Shown: one piece after another, positions 1-9,935 of the stretch | How the letters are laid out: each line of letters starts with the position of its first letter | Position numbering within the stretch: position 1 is the first letter of the stretch | Source: Tigriopus japonicus | Taxonomy: Eukaryota > Arthropoda > Copepoda > Harpacticoida > Harpacticidae | Assembly (NCBI GenBank): GCA_010645155.1 | Contig: CM021312.1 | Location: 1,090,935-1,154,934, forward strand | Reading direction: 5' to 3' | DNA: 64,000 nucleotides | Program-made: the position numbers and the translations under genes | The notes under the pieces: generated by a model | Databases searched by the model: none | The model's input: the letters and a program-made list of their open reading frames with translations, nothing else | Told to the model about the DNA's origin: nothing

Positions 1-1009
1 TCAAATTGAGTTCTGAACGTAAAACCTTAATGCCAAAACTTTCGAACGATTTCTGTTCTTAGCGAATAATTTTGCGTTCAAGGTGATGGAAAGACTGGAA
101 GATCCTGTTGCAACGATTGTGGCGCAGCTTGATTAGCCTAGAAAGCTCAAAAATCGTGCCAGTACGTAGTACGTTTCTATAGCAAGGATGACTGCAAAGA
201 CTTGCCCCAACTAGAGCTCTAGCCTCAACTAAAAAATCTATGAAGCCGAATGAGTCGGAAATATCATCAACGATTAGATTCCATCTCCACCCAAAAAGAG
301 AACAAAATCTAAAGGTTCTAAAATTTTGAAATAGGAGACCTCTACGTTTTCAAGGCTTTCGAATCAAGGTTTTCGAATTTGTTTTGGTTCACGTATACCT
401 CTTTGGCTGACTGTCAGGGCTCATTCTTCCAAACATTCCATGTAATGCTTCGCAATACACGGAAATGACTAATGTTTAATTAAAGCCGCAAATAGTGACT
501 GAAAATGGATGAATATTTTAGCCGCAGACATTTTTGCAAGACCACTTAAGTTGTTCCATCTTACAAAACTGTTTTTCATCAGCCTTGTGTGAAGGTTTTT
601 TTTCATTGCTTGTCAAGAAACTATATGCATGGTTGTGTTTTCGAGATGCGCATATATGTTTACAGTATTTTAAGCCCCCGTGTTTCCTAGATCCTTTGAA
701 CTCACTCAGTTCTCAAACTGCATTAAAAAATCTTTAGCGACTGGCTATGTTTCAAACCTAGTTTGTATTCCACCGATCTAGAAGCTAGTATGTACAGTAG
801 CCACATGTTCTAAATATGCTATATTGTACTACAAACATGACGACAGAACCTTCTAATTAAGCTAGAGCCTAAAGAAACGCATAAAGGTCAGATACATTTT
901 GTGCCAACAAACCAGATGATTTAGGGCAGCAAAAATTCTGAACATTTCTTTTCTGTCAGACACCCAGAATATCCACAGTCTTAACCACTGTCTCGTTTCA
1001 TGGTTTCAG
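1..1009. other. Upstream DNA with no identified coding exon
   Basis: I see no supported coding exon here. It is AT-rich and ends in the 3' splice site (TTTCAG at 1004-1009) that opens the TRAF-type exon. Earlier exons of that gene should lie here or before the window; I could not identify a RING finger exon. Confidence 0.4.
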
Positions 1010-2438
1010 GGCGGTTGTGAACTCGCCGAGCAACGGTCCAGAATTGCTGAAAACCTCTTGAATAATGCGGATATTCCACGCCCGTGCATCTACTCTGCAG
1101 TTGTTTGCTTTCACGAAGATTTATTGTCAGATTTGACGGAACACGAGACCAAATGCGAGTTCCGGAAAGTATTTTGTCCCGACCTGGAATGTGGAGAGGT
1201 CGTGGTGGCCAAAGAGCTTTTGGGTCATTTCAAAGAGGACCATCCTGATCATGTCAAGAATGATATCGAGGATAAGGACCTTGATCGATGTGTATGGATC
1301 GTTGATCCTGACGACCTGAGGAAACGCTCATTCACCGTCACTTGGCCAATGAGCATTTGGAAGAAGAATGTAAGCGTCAGAACGAATGGTCATTAATCTT
1401 TACCTTTCAGAGAAACTAAGGTTAGTTAGTGCTGAAGGTGTGTCGACACGAAAGAAGATGAGCAAGGAAAAAACCCTAGTGGATAATGACTGGTCCGACA
1501 CTGATGGAACAAAGAAGTACAAAACATCAGAAACTTACCAAAAGATGCCCGTAAAACACATTCAGCATCATAATTGGGATCTTAACGATGCTGAAGTAGT
1601 CGTACGTCAAAAAAAAAGGAGTTGTAGGAAGCCACACGTAACTTGATTTTGAGATTGGAGACTTCACACGTATAGTGGGGCATTGAATGGGGCAATTCCT
1701 TTGTGTGGGTAAGAGTGTGGAGGGGCAAATTTTTAGTCAAATAGGTTTGGACCCACGGGGCTCGTTTGCAACTTTCTAATTTTACATATTATGGCAATCT
1801 TGGTTTAGTTGGCCTTTTTGCACCTCCCACCCCAAAATTACCAATTTTTGAACATAACTGAGAAAGTTAGACGGAAAAACTTCGCCCCTCCAAAAAAATA
1901 TACAAGACTTGGCGAATTGTTTGTTTGTCGCTTTTCACATTTCAGCGGTTTCATTTCAGCCGCTTTGATTTGTCATGTTTGTTAAGTGAAAGGAAACTTA
2001 AAAGAAAATAATACTTATTATATGGCAAAAGTTCGCCCCACCAATCCCGACACCAATTTCAATTCCGATTGATTTCTCTTGTACTTTTTTTTCTAGGGTC
2101 TCACTTTCTTCTCAGTTCTACATAAATATCGAAACAGCGACTTGTGGTACTCTTGGATCTGTTGTGATTGTCCACCGGACTTGGCCAAGACGATGACGGC
2201 CCTCATCCGGATGAGGAGCAAATCGGGGGTCCCAGAACTCACTTACAAGGGCCGAGTGCATTCCTTGGACATTTCGTGCAATGACATCATTCGAAAAGCA
2301 TCGAATTGTCTGGTAGCCACGGATGATGTGATTCATTCATTCCTGATGGGAATTCCGGATGAACATAAGAGTGAAATGGAAAAGGACGATCAGAAGTTCC
2401 TTCTTCCAATGGAATACTCAATATATTTCAAGACATGA
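1010..2438 (+). CDS. TRAF/SIAH-type zinc finger and MATH-like protein, 3' part
   Basis: Two exons join in phase 0: 1010-1369 (120 codons; donor GTAAGC) and 2097-2438 (113 codons plus TGA; acceptor TTCTAG). The first carries a Cys/His pattern of the SIAH/TRAF zinc-finger type: PRPCIYSAVVC, then a His-Glu-x-x-x-Cys stretch, then CPDLEC and a closing H-x-x-D-H. The second resembles the C-terminal half of a MATH/TRAF domain, with a WYSWIC core followed by YKGRVHSLD. Such proteins usually act as ubiquitin ligases or signalling adaptors; that role is inferred. The 5' end, including any RING finger, is missing, so this entry is partial. A second acceptor at about 1410 would give a stop within three codons and was not used. 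Exon structure is fairly sure; the family name is moderate. Confidence 0.6.
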
Positions 2439-2611
2439 AAAATTGACAGTTTACGAAATTGGCTTCCGAACAGAATCAATTATTTTGCCTAAAAAGACGG
2501 CGCGCTTTTTTGTGGATTAACAGCAGTTGCTTGACCCATTGGAAACAATCTCTTGAATTATGAGGGAATGGTCACAGATACACCGATCTTAAAATTTCCA
2601 AGCTTTGTAAA

Positions 2612-2617
2612 AATAAA
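2612..2617 (+). terminator. Poly(A) signal AATAAA
   Basis: This canonical AATAAA lies 174 bp after the stop of the TRAF-type gene. It is the most likely 3' end signal for that transcript. Confidence 0.5.
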
Positions 2618-3544
2618 ACTTCGCAAACAACCTTTGTTTGTTACCATTAAACTGTATTTAATCATGGTTGTCAAAATTATAATAACAACGTGTTTTTAAC
2701 ATAATTGCTTTTGCTGAGTTGACTTGACTTGATTTTATTTGTGAATTGTGAAAGTTCAGATATCACTCATCTCAAAGAAAGTTGTTTTTCCCCCTAAGAT
2801 CGCATCTTATATAAAGGCCTTCTCAAGAGACGCCTTGGAATATCATTAATTCATGATCAGTAGAAACGTTGTTTAAGAGGCTGAGTTGTGCTTCAGTTTA
2901 AGGAACTCATTCACCGTCTTTGCCGTCTCTTCTTCTAAATTTGATTCATTTAAGTTTGATAGAGAAAGTTGCCTTAAAATGAATAGACAGTAACAAAGTA
3001 TGTCCAAATAAACACATTTTGGGGCAAAACCCGAAAAGTAAACAAAAATAAAAATCGTTTGACAGAAACGATGTTCTGAATTTCTTAGGTTTGAGGAACT
3101 TTCTAGATCTGAAAACTGCCTTCTGATTAGGATTACGAGCCATGTGTTTCCGTCTCCAGTCGAACTTGATCGTAGTTTATTCTAAACAATATTTTAGTTT
3201 TGAAGACGAATTTGGACTGAAAGCCTTAAAAACATTGAAAAGATCATAAAAAATCCGAGCAGAAAGTTTAATTATATGTCCTAAGCGCACAAGAGGTCCA
3301 TTTAAGGCCTAAAAAATTAGGACCTCCTTGGAATCCAAAAAATTACAAGTACCAGCCAAGATGTACGGACGAGTATATTTAGTATTCCGAATATTTTCCA
3401 ACAGCACTTATGAATGAACAAAAAAAGATAAAAAAATTCCAATCGTTAGAAAATCAATACTAAAATTTTCAATGAGTATCTAAGAAATGTAATAATAATT
3501 TTGTTTATTTTTTTAAAATAAAAAAACAATGCTGAAAGCTCATC

Positions 3545-4186
3545 ATTAGAGACCAGATTTGAAATGTATTTTCTAGAAAAATAATTTATCAAATTTTCCC
3601 CATTTTTTCTGGAAAAACAATTTCTGAGGCGATTTTTGACGAAAAATCAATTTTTTATTGTAATTAAGTTAATTTGATTGACTTTTACAATAAAAACAAT
3701 CTATCGAAGTATTTTACAAACTTTTCATTGAGTAATTTTTATACTTAAGGATTTGTTGGTTTTAGAAACTTGGGGCAAAATTTCTGCGATGGCCTTTGAA
3801 GTGTAAGTCTTTAGTCGCCTGATTTTTGAATCACAAGATGACAACATCAAGAATGTCTCGAAATCCCTCTGGACTTATTGCTAACTGAGGTGCTAATCCT
3901 GCTGCATTTTTAGTTGCGTGAAGTTTTACTGTTCCTTGAAATTTCTCAAAAATATTTACATGGTGCCCATTTCCGTTTTTCTTGGTAATTTGGTTACAAT
4001 CCTCTGAACTGGAATGATCTTGAGAGCATCCAAGAGTGTGGATATCTTACAAAACACAGACATTGAAAGTCTTTTTCTCAATTTGTTTCGCTCTTTTTGA
4101 TTTGATTTTCAATTTTTGGGTCAATATTTTTCAAGCAAAAAAAGTTTTTGCTAAGAAGCTTCATTTTCAAATCCGGTCTCTAATTA
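3545..4186. repeat. Inverted-repeat element (MITE-like)
   Basis: The arm at 3545-3566 (ATTAGAGACCAGATTTGAAATG) reappears almost exactly, inverted, at 4164-4186. The two lie about 640 bp apart in AT-rich DNA with no coding capacity. This is the shape of a small non-autonomous DNA transposon, but no target-site duplication is evident, so it may be only a remnant. Confidence 0.4.
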
Positions 4187-4323
4187 TGACAATGGCAAAA
4201 TTTCAAGTTTGAACACGTTTGGTTAGGATTTTGGAAAAATATGCACAATTCATTGTTTTCATTCATAAATAACAAGTCCTTTGAAAGAACCATTGCTGGT
4301 GGCAAGTGGCAAAGGGGTTGCCA

Positions 4324-4625
4324 ACTAGTGATGTAAAATCTGGGCTTGGGCAAGTTTTTTCACGGGAGGTTGCAAGGTAGGGTCACCTAATGGAGATGTT
4401 GTGCTTTGCTAACTAACTCAAGCAAACACAAATTTGAGATTAATTTGCAATCCTGATCCAAAGTTACAAAAGTCAGGGGCGCGTTTCAGTGCTTCTTTAT
4501 GAAAAACGGGCTTATGAAGATAGATAGGCAGAAGGGAATACCATTTCACTGAAGGTAAAATGGCGACCCCAGTGTGCGATGTCACGAAAAAAAGCTTGCC
4601 CAAGCGCCCAAGTCACATCACTAGT
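4324..4625. repeat. Inverted-repeat element with ACTAGTGATGT ends
   Basis: The left end ACTAGTGATGT (4324-4334) is inverted at 4615-4625. Homology continues inward: CTTGGGCAAG followed by a T-run and CACG on the left, and the complement of these on the right. The same end motif, next to TTGCCA, recurs near 5874-5899, so this is a local repeat family. Confidence 0.5.
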
Positions 4626-4720
4626 GAAAGTGCAAATAATCTTACCCTTTTAGTTACCAAAATTTCAAAAAAAATGTGCCCAAAAGTGCAAAACAAAGTG
4701 CAGAAAAATGCTGAAAGTGC

Positions 4721-4815
4721 AAATAAATGTCAAAAAGAGCAAATAAATGTCGAAAAAAGAGCACATAGATATCGATAAAAGAGCAAATAAATGTCAAAAA
4801 GAGCAAATAATTTGC
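4721..4815. repeat. Short tandem repeats, AGAGCAAATAAATGTCAAAA type
   Basis: Four to five imperfect units of roughly 20-30 bp, each containing GAGCAAATAAATGTC or a close variant, run head to tail. A related stretch of GTGCAAATAAA and GTGCAGAA units occurs at about 5785-5830, linking both sites to one repeat family. Confidence 0.5.
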
Positions 4816-7176
4816 ATTTGGACTTAAAACGTCATTCATGGAGTACCCACGGCTCCTAATTTAGCAGGAGAAGTCATTTACAAGTTCTAAAGACATTTGA
4901 GACTAGTTTGAGGTGAGGATGCAATGCCGCACAAGTAAAAGAGTTCTATTAATTAGGTCACTAGCAAAAAGGATGTAAAGTCATGAAAAATAATCTTGTC
5001 AACAATCTTCTGAATTTTTCATTCCTAAGGTGGTCTCGTGGATGTATGTAACTAAAATATTGTCGAAATATATTTAGCATTTGTTTTATATGGCTTTATA
5101 TCCCTCCGTTTTTGTCCTTCAAGTTGTTCAAAAATAGACATTGAAAATTGAACAGAAAAATACCTACGTGTGTCTAACAATTGCATCAAAGAAAATAGTC
5201 TTAAATGTGTTTTAAGCAGGTTTTTAGAGACATTACTTCAACACTTGGCCCATGGCCTAATTACCAGAACTCAATTTCAAATGTGGCATTCATTGTCTCA
5301 TCACATCAAAACTGTTCTAAAATATTTTCGGAACTTAAAAGTAATATCTCCAAGTCAATTAAACAATGTGTACTGCTACATTGATGTATCCTTAGCTTGA
5401 TGATTTTAAGTTTATAACGGCCTTTTTTAGAAATAGCGATCTTTGTAGGCAGCAAACCTAATTCTGCAATCTATATTGTTTATAGATCATTCCATTACCA
5501 TAACATGAGTTACTTTAGGTTTGCTATTTGTTGGTTGCATGCAATGAGATTCTTTTGTCTAATTTTTAGTTTAGTAAACAGGATGTTATAGTTAAAGCCA
5601 AGATGGTGAATAAAGTGTGAGGTTTGCGTCTGAAATGCACATATTTCTTCAAGGTGCTAAGAATGGTTGATTGCAAATACGAGCTTTTTCGACTAGTTCA
5701 AAATCTGATCTTGAAACTTAAAATTCTTTCAAAAGCCACTACATTTTCTTAACAATTTGTCAATTTTGGCCAAAAACGTAAATAAAAAGTGCAAATAAAG
5801 GTGAAAAGTGCAGAAGTGCAGAAAAATGGGTTTATGTTACCAAAAATCTTTTTACTCTATTTGCCCGTCCCTACACATCACTATTGCCAACTAGTGATGT
5901 GTTTCGAACCAGGAGTGCTGCCAGTTTTGACTCGGAAGTTTATCGTTGTTAAAAAGGGCAGGTTGTATTGAACTTTTTGAAAAGACCTAAACTGGGACCA
6001 ATTTAGCAACACTCGAACTAGTTCGATTTCGAGTTCCATCAATAGTTAACAAATGGATTTCGAGTTGGCAGTGCTGCCATATTTTATGATAGATAAGGTC
6101 TAATGCCTGTTAAAAAGTTTAGTTATGGTCAGATTTTTGACCCTAAAAACCAAAATGGCAAAACTCTGCCCAAAAACCCTACTCAAACACATCAGTATTG
6201 CCAACCCCTGCTCTGAAGTATATTTGTAAACTTTAGTGTATGGGCCGTTTTGTCCCTTGATGGCCATTAATACCATTTTCTGCCACTATTTGCCATGAAG
6301 TGGCAGAAATGGCAGGAATTCACTCGAAGTCAAAATTTGCAAATTTGCCTGCTCTAAGGTGACTGATTTTCTCTTCCTAAAACTGCAGGACGGATTTCAA
6401 AATTACATCTCGGGTCCGATTATTGTACCAAATGTGAGTTTTGTGGACAAAAATATTGTTCTACTGAATTTTCATTGGGACTCAAGGTGTATTTTAAAAG
6501 TAATCCTAATTTGTGCCATCTTTATTGATGTCAAGAGTTATGAGCATTGCCATGTTGGCTTAGAATTCGGGTCTTTTCTTTTTGCCTGGCAAACCTCAAA
6601 AACTTTTGACGGTTTTGACCCCAAAAACTACACAAAAAGGACGAATATGACAACACTTTGCCAAAAATTGAAATCAGTAATGAGACTTTTCAGTAAACGA
6701 TAGTAAAATTTTGGACTGTTGCAACCCTTTCTTGAGAGAAGCCATTTGATTAGGAACTTGAACTTGAGTTCATTGATCATCACAAAATTTTTGGTTTTTC
6801 CATGTTTTTGAAATCTTTCTCATTTTTTTCCTCATGGCTTCCGTATTTTCCACTCCACGGTCCAGTCTAGAAAGATCAATAACAACAAAACAACGACGTT
6901 CGAGCAAAAAGTCATATTTCTGTTTTCAATTCCATTACATTGTGTGAAGACCCTCAAACCAGGTTAGTACATCAAAAAAGCTCATTTGAAGCGCTTTGAA
7001 AAACCCTTGACATCCTCCTGGCTTTTGAAGGACCCCCCTGGGCCTTGATACATACATTGGCCAGCCCAACCAACGTCCTCAAAATCAGCCATTTCGAGGG
7101 GATCTTCGAGGCAAAAATTGGACCCATTCGATCGATCCATCCATCCATCCATCGCGCGTTCAATTCAAGTGGTGGA

Positions 7177-8490
7177 ATGGCCACGGCCATGGCAGCTTCA
7201 GACTCGAACTCCGACTCGGATAGCGAGAATGTGACCGTGGACGTGGGGGCGGATCCCCCGGTGGACGACTCGATCTGCATCGTGTGCCGCACCTCCACCT
7301 ACATTGGCCAGACCATCAATTGCGAGACGTGCGCACTTTGGTTCCATTTCGGATGCGTGGGCGTCAAACCCGGCGATGATGTGGTCGAACGCGAGGACGT
7401 CCCTTATTTCTGTCCCGATTGCGTGGGTTCTCACACTCCGGCGGCTGTCCCGCCCATTGCGCCAGCTCCGACTAAACCTAGAAATCAAAAGCGAGCTGCG
7501 GCGGTCACGCCTAATTCGGCTCGAAATCGCCGTCATCCCAAAAATGCTAAGAGCCAACCCTTGACCGCGGCCAAATCGCTAGGCACGCCTAAAAAGCGGG
7601 TCTCACAACAAGTTCCACCGCCAGTTGCGGCCGTTCCACCTTTGGCATCGCCTCCGATCAAGTTGAAGATCAGTTTTGGACCTAAAACCGCGAGTTCAGC
7701 CCTCCCTTCGATAAGTAATGCTTGGACGAGCTTGACGAGCTCGTCGACTCCGCCCTCCTCGGGTTCTCCCGGTCGACGAAGAGTGTCAGTGAGTAGCGAA
7801 AATCAGGCTGGAACCTCGACTGACGATGAATCCGGACGCAAACGACGTCGTCGAAAGAGTCAAGATGAGGAAGAGAAATGGCTGGATGCGGTCGAGGCGG
7901 GCAACATGACGGCCGTGGATCCCGAGCTCAAATCGATTAAGGATCCGAAATTGATGACGGCGCGTCAACGGGCCATGGTGGAGAAACAAAAACTTGCCGT
8001 CAATGAGCCTGAGGACGCATTGAGCCCGGCACCCTTAGCTGAAGCCGGTCACATGGCGCTTGATTACGGTTATAAAAAGAAAGAGTTGGATACCGAAGAG
8101 TCCCTTCAATTAAAGGCCATTAAATCGCAAAAGCGAAAGGTGATTGAAATGGAGAAACGCGAGAATGACAAGAAAAAGACCATGGATCGATTGTTGAAAA
8201 AGAAAGATTCCAAAGCCGCGGCTCGTCAGACCAAAAGCGTCAAGTCCGTGCATCGAGAGTCGCCTAAATTCAGCTACACGATCAATCACTCTGGACGATT
8301 CGTATCCGTTCCACCTCATGCTCCCTTTCCATTTGAAGCTCAAGGCCCACGAGAACCGCCCCCCGTTGTTTTGTGTGCCATACCAAGTTGCGGCGCGCCC
8401 AAAAAGTATCAATGTGCCCAGAGCGGCAAACCTTTGTGCAGTTTACCTTGCTACAAGGCGAATCAGTTACTAATTCAAGCCCAAAGCTAA
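7177..8490 (+). CDS. INO80B: INO80 complex subunit B-like protein with N-terminal PHD finger
   Basis: This is an intronless 437-residue protein, probably a subunit of the INO80 chromatin-remodelling complex. A C4HC3 PHD finger at about residues 34-82 starts CIVC and ends YFCPDC, with WFHFGC between. A PAPA-1-type basic region follows at about 229-330 (EEKWLDAVEAG, then LMTARQRAM). A zf-HIT finger sits at about 399-428 (CAIPSC, CSLPCY). PAPA-1 plus HIT is the usual INO80B signature; the PHD finger is not part of human INO80B. The start at 7177 was chosen because the frame upstream is low-complexity sequence (a CATC repeat) without protein character; a second ATG at 7189 is possible. SNRNP27 begins 91 bp downstream on the same strand. 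Confidence 0.85.
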   Translation: MATAMAASDSNSDSDSENVTVDVGADPPVDDSICIVCRTSTYIGQTINCETCALWFHFGCVGVKPGDDVVEREDVPYFCPDCVGSHTPAAVPPIAPAPTKPRNQKRAAAVTPNSARNRRHPKNAKSQPLTAAKSLGTPKKRVSQQVPPPVAAVPPLASPPIKLKISFGPKTASSALPSISNAWTSLTSSSTPPSSGSPGRRRVSVSSENQAGTSTDDESGRKRRRRKSQDEEEKWLDAVEAGNMTAVDPELKSIKDPKLMTARQRAMVEKQKLAVNEPEDALSPAPLAEAGHMALDYGYKKKELDTEESLQLKAIKSQKRKVIEMEKRENDKKKTMDRLLKKKDSKAAARQTKSVKSVHRESPKFSYTINHSGRFVSVPPHAPFPFEAQGPREPPPVVLCAIPSCGAPKKYQCAQSGKPLCSLPCYKANQLLIQAQS

Positions 8491-8581
8491 TTCTATTGTT
8501 CTCATCTCGTTCTAATATATCTAAATTTTGACTGTCAACCTGTTACAACACGTAGTCATTGTGCTGTAACTCTTTCAGGCG
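8491..8581 (+). promoter_or_regulatory. Short intercistronic gap with 3' splice site before SNRNP27
   Basis: Only 91 bp separate the INO80B stop from the SNRNP27 start. No AATAAA is present. The gap ends in CTGTAACTCTTTCAG at 8564-8578, a good 3' splice acceptor three bases ahead of the ATG, with no matching upstream donor evident. This is what a spliced-leader trans-splice acceptor in an operon would look like, but trans-splicing in this organism is an inference. Confidence 0.45.
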
Positions 8582-9108
8582 ATGCCGCGATCCAAATCGC
8601 GATCCCGAAGTCCGAAAACTTCCCGCCATCGTCGGCGAAGAAGTCGATCTCGTGAGCGGAAAAAGCGACGCGATCGCGATCGTTCCCGAGATCGGTCGTC
8701 GGATCGTCGAAGATCAAGGAGTCCCAATGACCGGAAAGCCGAAAGAGAAAAGAATTGGGATGAAGAGCGAGAGAAAAGAAAGCGAGAAATCCAACAGGAA
8801 AACTTGCGCATGGTCACAACCTCCGAAATCCCGTCCGAACATCTTGAAGGCAAAACACCCGATGAAATTGAGATGATGAGGGTGATGGGATTCTCAGGAT
8901 TCTCCACAACCAAAGGGAAAAAGGTGAATTGATTGGGTGGAACAAAGAAAAAACAAGTTTATGGGGCTCGGGATTGACTTTTTTTCGTCTTTTCTTTCAG
9001 GTTGAAGGAAACAACACGGGCGAAGTGCATGTGGTGCTTAAAAGAAAATACAGACAGTATATGAATAGGAAGGGTGGTTTTAATCGACCTTTGGACTTTG
9101 TACATTGA
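8582..9108 (+). CDS. SNRNP27: U4/U6.U5 tri-snRNP 27 kDa protein
   Basis: Two exons, 8582-8923 and 9001-9108, join in phase 0 (donor AAG|GTGAAT, acceptor CTTTCAG). They encode 149 residues, close to human SNRNP27. The N-terminal half is an Arg/Ser-rich domain of repeated SRSRS and RDRSRDR units. The conserved family core follows: [17 protein letters not shown], then TTKGKKV. The second exon supplies the strongly conserved tail [17 protein letters not shown]. The protein belongs to the U4/U6.U5 tri-snRNP and acts in pre-mRNA splicing in the nucleus. The gene follows INO80B at once and may be co-transcribed with it. The 77-bp intron is typical of this window. Confidence 0.93.
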
Positions 9109-9179
9109 TTCGACCTTCCGCCAAGATCTTTTTTGCCCGAGACTTCCAACTGATACGTATGAGGAGTGTTCATAATGAG

Positions 9180-9185
9180 AATAAA
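9180..9185 (+). terminator. Poly(A) signal AATAAA for SNRNP27
   Basis: Canonical AATAAA 72 bp after the SNRNP27 stop. It is the first such signal after INO80B as well, consistent with a shared transcript. Confidence 0.65.
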
Positions 9186-9214
9186 AAATAGCTGTTTTGT
9201 GTTCCTCGGATAAA

Positions 9215-9220
9215 TTTATT
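9215..9220 (-). terminator. Poly(A) signal (AATAAA on minus strand) for dynamin
   Basis: TTTATT on the plus strand reads AATAAA on the minus strand. It lies about 630 bp beyond the most distal dynamin stop. Dynamin and SNRNP27 therefore end tail to tail within a few tens of bases. Confidence 0.5.
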
Positions 9221-9850
9221 TAAATCGTAATGAGGTTTCCCAGTTTTGGGGATAGGATTTCATATTAATCTAAATCTAATAACGTGCTCATAAAAAGGGG
9301 CGTGGTTAAGCGAACGAAAGGTAGTAGGGAAGACCGATGGATGGGTCACTCGGCCGTTCAGGTCGAAATGATAAGCCAAATTGTACGCAGATTTTCCGGC
9401 ATCGACGACATACAGAAGGAAATAACAATTGCCCGTTTTACTATAAATGGTAGAAAAATTTCGAACACAAATCCTCCTCCAATCAATAGTGAGAATCTCT
9501 TAAATCACAACAATGGACGATAATGTCTCGGCTGAATCACAGTTTGTGGCTTGGATGGATGTTGTTTTGTCTTTTCGTTCATTAACTCGGTTCAGTCGTG
9601 GGATGCCATCATTTGAGTGTCATGATTAACCACATAGTCGTAAACGAGGACCTTCACTTTCAACCAGTCCGTGTCATCTTTCACGACGACACTCGGGGGA
9701 AGGATAAAGGAGGTTTGGTTCACATTTTGAATGCTTGTTTTCGTGACGAGGCGTTTTTTGTTGAATTGGTTGTTTATCTCCACAAGGAAAGTAGTTGGTT
9801 TACTAATTCTTTTGATCTGACAGGAATAGGAATGGCCTTCAATAATTGCT

Positions 9851-9935
9851 TCATTGTAGGTAGATTCCCGTAGGCTTTCCCCCGGGGACTGTGGGCCTCT
9901 CTGGGACGCGAGGAGGAACATTGGGGACAGGACGC
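9851..9935 (-). CDS. Dnm: Dynamin alternative last exon, short proline-rich tail
   Basis: A strong acceptor (GTTTGTTTCTAG) opens a 28-codon terminal exon in phase with exon 12. It reads [14 protein letters not shown] and ends GIYLQ with TGA. The VPPRVPERP motif resembles the SH3-binding ends of other dynamins, so this is likely the ancestral tail (878 residues). Confidence 0.7.

Larger units (their letters stand above)
2439..7176. other. AT-rich intergenic DNA built largely of repeats
   Basis: No gene is recognised here. The stretch holds an inverted-repeat pair at 3545-3566/4164-4186, a second inverted-repeat element at 4324-4625, a run of short tandem units around 4721-4815, and further copies of the same end motif at about 5874-5899 and 6187-6203. 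Short open frames here have no recognisable domain. Close to 7130-7155 is a small CATC repeat just upstream of the INO80B start. Confidence 0.5.

Noticed and set aside
1386..1646. 86-residue plus-strand frame following the TRAF-type exon
   Set aside because: The acceptor before it would give a stop at once in the required phase, while the exon at 2097 joins cleanly in phase 0.
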